Shown here: one piece after another, positions 24,357 to 36,081 of the stretch
How the letters are laid out: every line of letters starts with the position of its first letter
How positions within the stretch are numbered: the stretch's first letter is position 1
DNA from: Andrena cerasifolii
Taxonomy: Eukaryota > Arthropoda > Insecta > Hymenoptera > Andrenidae
DNA: 64,000 nucleotides
Reading direction: 5' to 3'
Assembly: GCF_050908995.1 (NCBI RefSeq)
Contig: NC_135129.1
Span: forward strand, 2,232,001 to 2,296,000
The notes under the pieces: generated by a model
What the model saw: only the letters and a program-made list of their open reading frames with translations
Databases searched by the model: none
Told to the model about the DNA's origin: nothing
Position numbers and translations under genes: made by a program

Positions 24357-24916
24357 TAAGGGGAGGACACTATGTGGTAGACGCCGATTTTTATGAGCCT
24401 TGGCATGATGGGCCTATGTCGAAAATAAGAAAATAGGTGTCCGAGCGTTTCTGCCTTAATAATAGAGATATTTACGTGGAAATTATTAAAAATTTCAAAG
24501 TGGCCGTAGGGTTTTAATGGGTAAATATCCCACACTCTACCCTGGCGCCCTAGGGGATTCCCCTCTGAAGTAGTCGGGGTGCCTTTTGAAGATTTTCCTA
24601 AGTTAAAAAAAAAATTTATAAAAAGAAATAATTTATAAAAACAAATTAATAAATTTTTTTAACGTGGAGACATCTTCAAAAGGCACCTCGACGCCTCCAG
24701 AAGGGAATCTCCCGCGGGCGCCAGGGTAGTGTGGGATTTTTACCCACTAAAACCCCACGGCTACTATGAAATTTGTAATAATTTACATGTAAATATCTCT
24801 ATTGTTACGGCCTATTGGCTGAAACGCTCGGACACCTATTTACTTATTTTCGACATAGATCCATCGCACCAAGGCTCATCAAAATCGGTGTCTACCACAT
24901 GGTGTCCTCCCCTTGT
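24357..24916. mobile_element. palindromic MITE, second copy
   Basis: Same arms as 8374-8912 (GACGCCGATTTTTATGAGCC... and its complement near 24880), ends AAGGGGAGGACAC and GTGTCCTCCCCTT. The left flank has an A where the first copy has C. No coding capacity. Confidence 0.7.
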
Positions 24917-25917
24917 AAGTGGCCGACTCGCGTACGTTTCACCGATCGTTACTTTTACGAAATACGTATGAAGTTGCATACCGTATCATTCCGATATCTC
25001 TGATGCAGTAACTTGGGTTATCACGAAGATTCATTCATATTGGTTGGTCAGGATTTTGGACTTTTGTTTCGCTAGCCAGATCTTCAATAGGCCGAACACT
25101 GTGGGGCGCGTGCTTCTGGATAGGAGTTGGCAGAGTGTAGTAGTAAATATGTTACAATTGCGAATGAAATGAATGATATTATAACTACAATAACTTTTGT
25201 TCATAAGGGACATTGATTTCGAGATGAAACTGATTTTTAAGGGGACTAGCCAGTCAGATCGCTCAAAAATCAAGTATTTTTTTGTGACTTGTACTTCTGG
25301 ATAATGTTTGTTAATACTATAAACAGTAAAAAAAAATTATTTAAATAATATATACATATGTACGACAGCACTACAGTTGCCTGATATTTAGGTGTTTTGT
25401 CTGGAGCCGCTGTAATTTTCCAGTGATTCTGGCCGTAAGAAATTGAATTGTGAAATATACTCTGAAATTGATACTTTTCCCTAGCCCCCATTCTGCCCTG
25501 AACCTATTAAAAAAGAAAAAAAAATTATAAGTATAGCGGTTATAAAACGGCAAATTTGAAAGAAATGTGATTTTTCGCCAGGGTGAAGAGCCATTGTATT
25601 TTTTTTTTTTTGTCAAAATAGGAGTTTTCGCAGACTTATGCTTAGGTTCAGGTCGTAACTAGACATGTTTCACATATGTGAATTTTTTTTCAAATCGATT
25701 TGTACCTCCGTTTTTTCGCAATCACTGTAAAACTAGGAGGAAATATGATTCCGCGTGCGCGCAGAAACGGTTTATGACGCGCTTGACCTTTTCGGCTGTA
25801 AAATCCTTAATTTTGAAAATTTTCCATAAACTAAACGACATTTTACGCGGGAAGGGTGGTACTTTCGAAAAATGCAACAAAAAATCGAGTTTCTGACTGC
25901 CTAGTTTCCTTAGGGGG

Positions 25918-26061
25918 TAGGGTAAAGGACCCAATTACTGTCACCTTAAGCTATTTTACTTAAAATAACGAATAAATAAACTATAGTGTATAATCTATAG
26001 TATATAATATAGATTAAATTACATAATTCTTTTTGTGTCAGTAATTGGGTCCTTTACCCTA
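25918..26061. mobile_element. short palindromic MITE with TAGGG ends
   Basis: TAGGGTAAAGGACCCAATTA and its exact complement bound 144 bp; the middle is AT-rich. No 8-bp duplication seen. Confidence 0.6.
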
Positions 26062-26257
26062 TTCTCGTCTAGAGGGACAAGAATGGCGAGATCCTCTATC
26101 CTCTCTAGGGACGACGCACAAAAGAACCACAGAATTCTTACCGATGAAAATTATCCACTCGTATTTATTAACATTTCAGTAAATAGTAAACAAAATTTCA
26201 GCCATATAGAATAATAATTAAAAAGAAAAAATTAAAATCTGTCCATTAGTGGAAACA

Positions 26258-26470
26258 AATCGCGAAGTAATTATCTCCTGAGATTAAAGTCTCATGTGAG
26301 ACACGATATTTTCGTCTCATCGTGGATTTGCACCTTCTTGTCATTAGTTTCACGAAATGAAACTCTCATGAGACAAGTTTCTTGACATATTTTCAAAAAT
26401 CTCATCTCCCGCTACTATTTCCATTATTTACATTTAGTTGTTAGACTTCTGCCTCGTGTAAAATTTCATG
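26258..26470. repeat. dispersed repeat related to 14590-14805
   Basis: Carries GAGATTAAAGTCTCATGTG and TCTCATGAGACAAGTTTC blocks also seen at 14.6-14.8 kb. Ends unclear. Confidence 0.45.
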
Positions 26471-26957
26471 ATAAATTCGCACATTTACAATTAGTCGAAT
26501 ACACGTGTACCTACTCGATGAACGTTCAAAACCGATTCCCTCGAAGCTTTGTTCGAGATAAACTTAAGTTCGGAAGTTACACTTTCGATTTACTTTATCC
26601 ATAGCTGTACCATATTTACCACTGCATTGCACTGTGCCCCGATGGAAAGAAGTCGGTCGAGAAGCTCTGGGGTCCGAATATCGGTTCCGAACAGTGTATC
26701 CCTATTGGCCGGCGCGACAACGTCGACAAATACGAAGTGAGCAAACGGGACACGGGCGGCGGGAGCCAATGGTAGCGAAGAACCCCTCTTGCCCCTGTGA
26801 CATTCCAACCGTCTTCTTTCCATCGAGCCACAGTACCAATGCTTAATCAGATGCAGCAATTTTCATAGTCAGTTTTGTGTCGCAAAAGAAGCTTCGCACG
26901 AAGCAGAATTATAGCATCGCGTCGACTTATTTCTAGGTTCATAATCACCCCTTATCC

Positions 26958-27187
26958 CAGTGATGCCAAACCTGTGGGTCGCCAAGTGTTTTCCAAGGCG
27001 GTCGCCACGGTTTTCGACTTTATTTTTTAATATTATTAAGTTCGAACTATATTCTGAAATATCTATTTTTAATGCATTTCCTTTACCTTATTAAATTTAT
27101 CTATATCTTTTATAAGGGCGGGGGTGGTCACGGGTTATTCGAATATTACAAAAGGAGCTCGCGACTTAAAAAGGTTGGGAAACACTG
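26958..27187. mobile_element. hAT-like MITE with perfect 8-bp duplication
   Basis: Ends are CAGTGATGCCAAACC and GGTTGGGAAACACTG. The duplication CCTTATCC flanks both sides (26950-26957 and 27188-27195). 230 bp, no transposase. Confidence 0.85.
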
Positions 27188-27195
27188 CCTTATCC

Positions 27196-29048
27196 GATTT
27201 CATCCGCCGCGAATTTTCCTTCCGTCTGTGCAAACGGGAAGATTTTTTCCCTGCGTCGCTTTGGTCAAAAATAGGGACTTTCGTCGCGGAGCACTAAAGC
27301 ATTCTGTAACGTTCAACGTAGAAATTATGACCCGGGATACTTTCTCGTGTATAATTTGAGTCTGACCTACATTAGAAACTCGACAAGGGACGTATGATTT
27401 AAATAGCATGCCGGGGTCCACGTTTCCTGTTGTTTCGTGTCACGCGGACTCGTTGCTGTTAATTTCGTAAGCTCCCGCCGCCGTAAATGACCATAATTCT
27501 TCTGTGCTTTACGCGGGCAGCTCGCATGCTTGATGCATTACGCTCAAAATTCCACGTGCCTCCGCCCGCGGGCTAATAAAGCGATACACCTAGCCGGCTC
27601 GTAAATTCCAACCTGTTGTTGTCTAGCATCAACTCCAAAACGCCACTTTAATAGAAACTTCTCTGTTCGTTTAACCAAAATACTTCTGTTACAAACAGTG
27701 CATTTAATAGTTTGCTAATTCACCACGAACCTTCGCCTGAATCAGGTATAAAGTATCATACAAATCCGCTTATATTTATTTCTGCATTAAATTAATAACA
27801 GCTTATAACCACAGCACCTTGGCTTTTGCACTGTATTATATTTTTTTAGTGCCACAAAAACGTATTTTATTATTATTATTATTATTATTATTATAAAGCG
27901 AACGTCCGTGGGAAAATTTTATTGCTAACCACAGCACGCGAAATATTTTATAAATATTATAACACCTTTTATACTTCCAAACTGCTGCAGTTATAAAAAA
28001 AGATTAATATTTGAGCAGGGTAATATTATTGGCGCAAAAGTGGCTCCAATTAAATTTTCTACGTTAGTAACTAACGTTACTGAATTACAAATTGTGCGCA
28101 TTAATTAACTCCACCTTGCGACACTCGATTCAATGGCAATTCTCGGCAAGAATGTTCTAACCCAAGTTTAATTTGTCGGTTTAAGAAAGATTCGCGGATT
28201 AAATCCGCAGACGCCGTGGCGATGACCGCGGGAAAAGGAAATCCAGGAAAAAGGATTATTCGCCTCGCCCGCGCGGCGAGATAAATTGCTCTGGTGCGGT
28301 GGAACTGGAGGCTGAAATTGCAATTTCATAAATTCGAGCGGCTCCAGTAATGCTCATCCTCCGCATCATTTCACCTCTCCCCGTGCCCGCCAATTTCTCC
28401 TCGTTTTTTGCTCGTACAAGTCGCATCTACCACTTCTGCCTGAGCACGGGCTTGATAATTACTGTATCTTCCTCAATGCGTTGGCCTTAGAAATCTTTCT
28501 GGCTGCACGCCGCGTCGCTTCCGCTGCCCCGAGCCTCTCGGGCCCCCGCATTTTTCCTCGCGAGCGTCGAGTGGCGACTGTGAGCGTGAAAAGCAACCAA
28601 GGATTTAATACATTCTTTAGAAAGTCGCAGCGTGTACAGGAAACTACGCGTATCACTGCTCGTTGTCCGCTGTAACGTTTAACGTTTCGAGATACTCTGC
28701 ACGCATCCAGCAAAATTTGTCGTACGAATTAATCTCTGCGAGTAGAAAGTCTCGTGGGCACTCGGAGTAATCGCAATTAATTTGCGAGCTTTGATGTATT
28801 ATCTTTGAAAGAATAAGGGTTTGTTCTGTCCGCTTCGGTAGATTTTCGGTGGAAGTACATCTCTACTAAGTCCCCGTTACTTCTTTTGTAGTCGCGACAT
28901 CGTCTTTCTTGGAGATAAATAATGACGAAGAACAAAGGCGAGCCGAATAGCGTAACGTTTCGTTAAAGGTTCAGCCTGTCCCCCGAGCGTTGGGCTTATA
29001 ACGAACCAAAGCTGTAATTATCTATTTGGTTGAACGTAAGGGAGATTG
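27196..29048. other. no gene supported; unique DNA with (TTA)n
   Basis: A (TTA)n run of about nine units lies at 27868-27895. The rest (notably 27.4-27.6 and 28.1-28.9 kb) is non-repetitive with AATTA/TAAT motifs. Short frames at 28459-28713 on both strands overlap one another and lack coding support. Confidence 0.4.
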
Positions 29049-29056
29049 GTCCTGAT

Positions 29057-30107
29057 CAGAGTTGGGCATTGTCTTGGAATACAAATTTTGAATAAAATGG
29101 AGAGTTACTTGAGAATAGCAAATAAATTTTTATTCGAATTTTGTACTGTGAGGTTATTCGAGAAGGAGGAAATAATTTTTTATTCGCATAAAACTGTATT
29201 CCAAATATTCCAAATATAAGAATTTATACGAATAAAAAATTATTTCGTTATTCTCGAATAACTCTATTTTATTCACAATTCTTATTCAAGATCGTTGAAT
29301 AAAAAATTCGAATAAAAATTTATTCGTTATTCTCGAATAAAAATTTATTCGTTATTCTCGAATAAAAATTTATTCGTTATTCTCGAATAAAAATTTATTC
29401 GTTATTCTCGAATAATTTCATTTTATTCGAACAGTATTATATATACAGTCGAACCTCGATAACTCGAATCTGAATGGGAGGAGAAAAAATCTTCGAATTA
29501 TAGAGATTGCGGCTTATCGAGTTTTCGAGTAAGAGAGGTTCAGCAAACGAAAATTCGACTTATGTAGAGGCTTTGTACGACGGTTAATTTTTCGACTTGT
29601 GAAGCTGTGAAGCAAGACAAATTCAAGTCTTAACGGTCAATTGTTTATTGTATACCTATAATCAAATATACCTACAACTTACGTACTACATATATAAAAA
29701 TACCTAATTATATTACACATTTTATGCTCGAAATATTACTCTTTATTACATATTAAGAAATGTGTGATTTTGCTTCGTGCTAGTCTTTTAGTGTATATAA
29801 ATCAATTGTGAATAATGCAGAGAAAATATTTTCTTAAATATTTTCAGATCTTTCTACGAAATTTCCTAATACATATGTAGAAGTAAACTTCGACTTCTAG
29901 AGGTCGGAGTTCTACTAAATTCGAGTTGTAGAAGTGAAATGTATAATTTAACACGCAAAATATAGTTCGAATTAAGGCACTTTTATTTCGAGTTCTAGAG
30001 GTGTTTAGAGCGTAGCTATAGGGAATGAAGACAATCCTCGACTTATAGAGATGTTCGAATTATCGAGGTTCGACTGTAAAAATTGATTCGAATAATACCC
30101 AACTCTG
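29057..30107. mobile_element. hAT-like element with 25-bp array and a pogo-like insertion
   Basis: Ends CAGAGTTGGGCATT and AATACCCAACTCTG are inverted. The interior has a 25-bp array (AATAAAAATTTATTCG-TTATTCTCG, about four units, 29309-29412). The flanks (GTCCTGAT and AGTTCAAA) do not match, so the target duplication is missing. A TA-flanked element sits inside at 29446-30076. Confidence 0.55.
29446..30076. mobile_element. pogo/Tigger-like non-autonomous element
   Basis: Ends CAGTCGAACCTCGATAACTCGAA and TTCGAATTATCGAGGTTCGACTG, flanked by TA. About 630 bp with no transposase frame. Further TTCGA/TCGAA pieces inside are subterminal repeats. Confidence 0.7.
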
Positions 30108-30132
30108 AGTTCAAATGAAATCAATGTGTATA

Positions 30133-30660
30133 CAGTGGCTCGCATTAATATTCGGACACTTTTTAAAATCGCATAACTTTTTTAGAATTGGTCCAAACAA
30201 CTTGAGTTTTTTTTAGAAGCTAGAAGGATTAGTTTGCTAACTGACGCGCTTCGTCGTTTTGAAAAAAAAAATGTATTTGGTTGGAATAGCGAAAAGAATA
30301 GTAAAGTTCGATTTTTAAACTTTTTTTGTGAGCTTGTAATGAAAATTCAAAAATCCCGTTTGTAGATTGCAGTAAGTTGTATACGTGCCTAAAATTTCAT
30401 CAAAATCGGTTAACGTTGCTCCGAGCTACAAACGTTTAAAGATCGCAGAATAAGGTCGAGAATCGCGAAAATTCCCGAAATCAGCGATTTTACTATTCAT
30501 TTCGCTATTCCAACCAAATACATTTTTTTTTCAAAACAACGAAACGCGTCAGTTAGCAAACTAATCCTTCTAGCTTCTGAAAAAAACTCAAGTTGTTTGG
30601 ACCAATTCTAAAAAAGTTATGCGATTTTAAAAAGTGTCCGAATATTAATGCGAGCCACTG
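30133..30660. mobile_element. palindromic Tc1/mariner-like element, copy B
   Basis: This 528-bp inverted repeat starts CAGTGGCTCGCATTAATATT after TA (30131-30132) and closes with CGAGCCACTG. The following dinucleotide is CA rather than TA, one change from the expected duplication. The interior matches copy A at 1734-2259 in order and orientation of blocks. Confidence 0.8.
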
Positions 30661-31064
30661 CACCTACTGTGCAGGGTCGTACGAAGAAGCGAAGGGATGG
30701 TGGTCTCTAGATAAATCGAATTCCCGCGAATTAGCGTAGAATCCCTCACGTGTATCTAATAGATGGGGCTTTCTCCTGTTGTGGCTGGCACAACAGCCAA
30801 CTCATTGAGATAGGTCAATGACTACGGAATGTAGCTGGTGCGGTTAGGCATGAATGTCGATGGAGCCGTCGTTACGAGACCACCTAAGAGCCGTACTAAC
30901 CGAAATCAATCAGATCGTGCCTGACACTTGACCTTCGTTGGATAATCGTGAATTCGATAGCGCGGGGGACTGGCTAACAAGCCTCGGTATCGATAATAAT
31001 TTAATCTCCCTGCATTTCGATGCAGTACCTATACTCGGAGTAAGCTATATGTAACTAACAAGGA
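30661..31064. other. no gene seen
   Basis: Unique DNA between a mariner-like palindrome and a tandem/inverted array. No coding frame above background. Confidence 0.5.
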
Positions 31065-31960
31065 GTGGTTCCCAGGTGTCCGCCTCTGATTGCTTTGAAG
31101 TTTGGATATGTTTTAGAGGACCGAAAAATAAGATATACGTGTTTTTTTATAGCGGCCAGTTTTCATATTTAGGGGGTGAAACCAACCCCCAAAGTTATAA
31201 GATTTTCAGGTGTTCGTCTACGATTGCTTTGAAGTTTGGATATGTTTTAGAGGACCGAAAAATAAGATATACGTGTTTTTTTATAGCGGCCAGTTTTTAT
31301 ATTTAGGGGGTGAAACTAACCCCCAAAGTTATAAGATTTTCAGGTGTTCGTCTCCGATTGCTTTGGTTTTTGGATATGTTTTAGAGGACCGTAAAATAAG
31401 AAATACGTGTCTTTTTATTTTGGCCTGCTGGAATGTTTGGGGGGTGAAACCACCCAACAATGTTCATAAGAATAGTTGGTGCCCGCCTTTGAATTTTGGA
31501 TATGTTTCAGAGGACCGAAAAATAAGATATACGTGTTTTTTTTATAGCGAAATTAACCCCGAAAGTTATAAGATTTTCAGTTGTTTATCGCCGATTGCTT
31601 TGGTTTTTGGATATGTTTTAGAGGACCCATATAACTTTGAGGGGTGGTTTCACCCTCTAAACATTCAAACAGGCCAAAATAAAGATACCTGCGTCTTATT
31701 TTTCGTTCCTCTAACACATATTGAAAATTCAAAGCAATCGGAGGCGGACACCAACTATTCTTATGAACTTTGGGGGTGCTTTTACCCCCTAAATATTCAA
31801 ACAGGCCAAAATAAAAAGGCGCGTATTTCGTATTTGTCGATCCTCTGAAACATATCCAGAAACCAAAGCAATCGGAGACGAACGCCTGAAAATCTTATAA
31901 CTTTGGGGGTTGATTTCACCCCCTAAATATGAAAACGGGCCGCCTATCATCCGCCTATCA
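31065..31960. repeat. minisatellite of about 136-bp units arranged as an inverted repeat
   Basis: Three to four head-to-tail units (GATTGCTTTG...TTTGGATATGTTTTAGAGGACCG...AAATAAGATATACGTG) occupy 31065-31620. Similar units follow on the opposite strand at about 31640-31945. The 212-codon frame at 31210-31848 is repeat-driven. Confidence 0.7.
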
Positions 31961-31994
31961 TCTGTTGAAACACTACCCCGATCCAATTATCCAA

Positions 31995-32314
31995 TCCTAC
32001 TAATATAATAAATTCAAAAGTGCGTTTGGTTGTTTGGATGTCTGTCACTCAATCACGGCGCAACTACGCAACGGATCATTCTGTAATTTTTTATTTCCGT
32101 AGTCCTAGGACCAGGAATAACGTATAGGATACTTTTCACCCCGTTTACTTTACTCGATCTGGGCCAAATTTTGCATAATTACCCTCTAGAACCCTGCGGA
32201 AAATATAGGCTACCATGAAATCTGTACATCCCACTCCACCCCCCTTATTTCACCCTCTTGGCACTCCGCGATAATCGATGCTTTACCCGGGCAACGCCGG
32301 GCACTTCAAGCTAG
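31995..32314 (+). mobile_element. Helitron, non-autonomous, complete
   Basis: Begins TCCTACTAATATAATAAATT after A (31994) and ends CAAGCTAG before T (32315). A CCCGG-GCAACG-CCGGG hairpin lies at about 32287-32302, just inside the 3' end. 320 bp; the interior has the usual ACAACGGATCA / CTGTAATTTT text and no helicase frame. Confidence 0.8.
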
Positions 32315-32315
32315 T

Positions 32316-33220
32316 CCATACATAAAAGAGTGCATTCATTAGCGAGCTTAAAAGTTAAAATCCATCTGCATTCTTAAACCCCAAACTAAATAACCAGGCT
32401 CTATTAACTCTGCTCCGTGCCGCGCAAATCCTGAAAGTCGCAGGATAATCATGGGAACATCAGCAGTTAAATGGAGCGCAGCGGCAACCCTCGTTGCGCA
32501 ACGAAGGCAGGCAAAGTCTCGTCGCACGGTGAATCGCCTGTGAACTTTGATCGCGGCTACCTTTAAAAACTGATTGCCCCGCGAAATGATTGATCGCGTT
32601 TTCGGCGAGATAAGGGCTGAACGGACGGCGGAGGATCAAGGAGGAGGGTGGAGAGTGGAGTGGCAGCGGTGAGCCACCGTTGGCCAAGTTCCAGGGACAC
32701 AAAAGGGATAGCCCGCGAGGATAAAGGCATCGCGAACTTGTTGCGTTCCCAGAGGCGCCTTCCGTTCTCCCTTCATCGCGGGGGTTACGGCGACGGCCCG
32801 CATTCGCACCCCTTTCTCGCGCCCGTGAATGGCAAGGATCGCCGATAAATTTCTGTTCGACGCCAGACTTCTCGCAGCTGAACTGCTACGGACGGTGCGC
32901 GTGACAGGCTTAACGTTCGCCTCTCTCTCTATTCCAGCGAAATATAAAGGGGTTGTCGCCGGAGGGGGGGCTGATCCTCTTACACTTTACGCTGCAGTTT
33001 ATATCTTCCGAGTGAATTTCAAGCTTTCACTTCGTCGCGAGGAGCCTCGTTGAATTTATGCGTTACAGTGTTTACGCTGGGATCGGGTCGTAAAGAATTT
33101 CCCCGTTTGGAGTTACAGCGAGCGATGATAATCGCAGGACCCAATCTAGCGGAAGCAGGACAACTGCCTAGAGCGGAAAATTCAGGGCGGTAAAATTGGT
33201 GGAAAGAGGAAATTAATATA
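32316..33220. other. no gene supported; unique GC-rich island
   Basis: Non-repetitive and moderately GC-rich at 32450-33060. Frames on both strands overlap. It could be an untranslated or regulatory segment of the downstream gene; not testable here. Confidence 0.35.
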
Positions 33221-33559
33221 TTATTATTTATTGATATTATTATTAATATTGATTGCGGGTTTAAACCGATTGCATAACAAGCCTACATTACACTTTGAGT
33301 ACGCATAGATTTAATAAGAAAAGAAGCATACATAAAAAAAATATATATATAAAATAATAATATATAAAAAATAATATATAAAAAAAATATAGGTAAATGA
33401 ATTATATAAATCTTTAAAAGAATTTTAATAACTGAAAAAATGCAACGATAAAAATATTACGTAAGGTAGAAGGGGGGTGGGGGTGGAATATAAAATCTTA
33501 CGAATTCTTATACTTGGGGAGGGAAGGGGTAAGAAATCGTCAAAATCACCCTTACGTAA

Positions 33560-33880
33560 TTTACCCCTCCGTGGACAAAGCTTATAATCACAAATTGGTC
33601 ACTGCACCCCAGCGTCATTTTTGAGTTACCATTTTTATATTTTCCAATCTTTTAACTTTTGAATGATAACTATACACTCGTAATACTCACGCAATCATGC
33701 TTTAATAGTCTTTTTCTAGAAACGTGAATTCTGATATGTTTAAATTTGTATTTGAAAAAAATAGTTATGGATAAAGCGATTTTTTCTATTTAAAATTCAC
33801 CAGATTTTTAAATTTTATTATTAAGGGCAAAAAAATTCACAGAAATACTGGCAAAGATTCCCTGTGACCACGAAGCGTTA
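33560..33880. mobile_element. TTAA-type MITE, ACCCTTCGTGGTCAC family (damaged left end)
   Basis: The right end CTGTGACCACGAAGCGTTAA and the left TTTACCCCTCCGTGGACAAA are inverted copies with substitutions. The interior ATAATCACAAATTGGTCACT matches 61.8 kb and 19.8 kb. Confidence 0.55.
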
Positions 33881-33888
33881 AGGACGGG

Positions 33889-34664
33889 CCATAAAGGTGG
33901 GTATCCACTAGTTACGTACCCTCGTATATCGTATCGCCGTTGCGTGTGTTACGAATTACAACAGTTAAATTCTGGTTATAAAGTTATTTATTAATAACAT
34001 GGTGTCCCTCTTTTTGTGTCAAGAACATTTAAGTCATTTACCACTGGGATAGGGACTTCGGTAGCACGAATACGTGTGAACTTTCTTGTTTGAAACCAAA
34101 CTATCAACTGACGCTCCGCGCCGAAAAACTCTTCCTTTTAAAATGCTGGGTAGAGAGGTTTTCACCCTCTACCCTCGAATGGCCAAGATGGAGGGAAAGC
34201 CCAAATATACACAATCCAAAGTGCATTGCTGACGAAGTCCAGACATTGGCATCGGCGGAAACACATTACAGCGTAGACCTTGAAAACCCTTGGGCTTCAC
34301 GATTTCGAGCACTGCTCTTGTGCCCAAGGGTTACTGCCTAGTCCCTCGCCAGATGAGCGTGTCGAGCTCAAGGGAGGTCTCCGCCTTAGTTATTTGCCAA
34401 AATGCACGGCCAACATTCGGGACTACATCTGGGTTTACTTACTAAAACTTTCCCTGATCTGGCCATTCGTTACGCACGTAACACGTGCCATCCAGCGATA
34501 CAATAGGGTGCAACGGTGTGTGAATCTTCTCCGTATCATCACTGACGCTGTTGCGTATCTTTGCATCAAATTTGATACGCGACGGTGCAACGCTGCCCGT
34601 CCACACTGACACGCAACGGCGATACGATACGAGGCTACGTAACAAGTGGTTACCCACCTTAAGG
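33889..34664. mobile_element. element with roughly 60-bp terminal inverted repeats
   Basis: AAGGTGGGTATCCACTAGTTACGTACC (33891...) pairs with ...GGCTACGTAACAAGTGGTTACCCACCTT at the right, and GTATCGCCGTTGCGTGTG with CACACGCAACGGCGATAC-type text. The right end runs into TTAA (34663-34666). The inner minus-strand frame of 76 codons (34442-34672) is not recognised. Confidence 0.6.
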
Positions 34665-34666
34665 CC

Positions 34667-35480
34667 GCTCACCAGTGGCCTAATGATTCATTTGTTCCAA
34701 CGTAGCCACTATGTATGCCTCGTTATTTCCCACGCTAGTTACCCGTCTCGCGGCAGCAGTTTCGCCAGAACGTTAATTACGACCGTTGATTCTGGTCGGT
34801 AAGTTTATCGACGATCAGGGAGAAGAAATAGTAAAGCGACCGTTCGGCGGTGCATCTCGATAACGTCGATACCATCGAGCGCGTCGGTTCACTCGCTGCC
34901 CAGGAGGTTTTATTCCCCGCGGAAGATGTAATCTCTGAAACGTTGACCTACATGCCGACAAGCTCGGTGGATTTTGCGTGCACACCGGCTGCAGGCTATA
35001 CACACGCTCCTTAAATACATAAAGCATCCCCGACGCCATTGTGATGAAGTTAGCGGTAAGCTCGGCTGCGTTTGCCCCCGCTATTCCTGGCCATACCTGT
35101 GGACTGTTATTTGACGGCGGGGATTATTTAGTTAATGCTTATTAGCTCCCCCGCGCGACAGATCTCCCATCTGTGCGCTCCATTTTGTTTCGCGCAACCC
35201 GGACGCCATTTTAACTCTACTGCGTTCCTCGGGTCCCTTTTGACCCAGTCGCATTTCCAGTTCTGAGAAGAGCAGTAGCGCGCTCAGGATTTAATCTTGG
35301 GGGGACCCGAGTTAGAAGGAAACAAATATTTTTAATGCAAATACAATAAAATGAGATGGGCTACCAATGTTTCCCTGACATTGATTTGTTTTGTGTCTCC
35401 CTCAGTGGCCTCCGATTATTTTTGTTTCAGCGTTCGTCATTGAATAGGTCGCTTGACCTGATGCGTTAATATTAAGTACA
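34667..35480. other. no gene supported
   Basis: Unique DNA, GC-richer at 34740-35300, with short frames of no recognised family. Confidence 0.35.
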
Positions 35481-35489
35481 CTGATTATG

Positions 35490-35779
35490 TATTTTATTTT
35501 ATTTTACTTTACTTTACTTTATTTTAATTTATTTTGTAAAGCTTACGTTTATATTTTGCTTCATGCTTTGTATCTTTTGCATTCTAAAGGTTAATAATAA
35601 TAATAATAAAAACCGTTAATAATAATAATAATAATAACCGTTAATAATAATAATAATAATAATAACCGTTAATAATAATAATAATAATAATAATAACCGT
35701 TAATAATGATAATAATAATAATAACCGTTAATAATAATAATAATAATAATAACCGTTAATAATAATAATAATAATAACC

Positions 35780-35812
<33 letters not shown>

Positions 35813-35860
35813 CGTTAATAATAATAATAACCGTTAATAATAATAATAATAATAATAAAA
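35490..35860. repeat. microsatellite and interrupted (AAT)n array
   Basis: (TTTTA)n at 35490-35540 is followed by (AAT)n blocks of 4-9 units separated by a constant ACCGTT hexamer, about ten times, at 35590-35860. Confidence 0.85.
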
Positions 35861-35964
35861 TTCATTAGGTGCTTATAAAAATTAATTTAAAAAATAAAAG
35901 CTAGTTTTCTTTTATTTTTACAAAGTTCTTGCATTACTTCAGCCGTGGATACGTTAATCTCCTT

Positions 35965-36081
35965 TTTTTTAAATTTAGTCGAATAAAAAATTATTCGTTT
36001 CTCCCGAATAACTCATTTTATTTGAAATTTGTATTCGAAGATTATTCAAATAAAAATTTATTCCAATAACGCCCAACTCTG
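35965..36081. mobile_element. terminal fragment of the CAGAGTTGGG hAT-like family
   Basis: Ends ACGCCCAACTCTG (36069-36081) and carries TCGAATAAAAAATTATTCG blocks like 29.1-29.4 kb. The left end was not found. Confidence 0.5.

Noticed and set aside
31210..31848. 212-codon open frame
   Set aside because: It follows the 136-bp repeat units exactly, repeats itself, and turns into inverted units partway. No domain and no start context; treated as a minisatellite artefact.
35590..35860. CRISPR-like pattern of regular units and spacers
   Set aside because: The spacers are (AAT)n of variable length, repeats are six bases, and the DNA is eukaryotic; it is a compound microsatellite.
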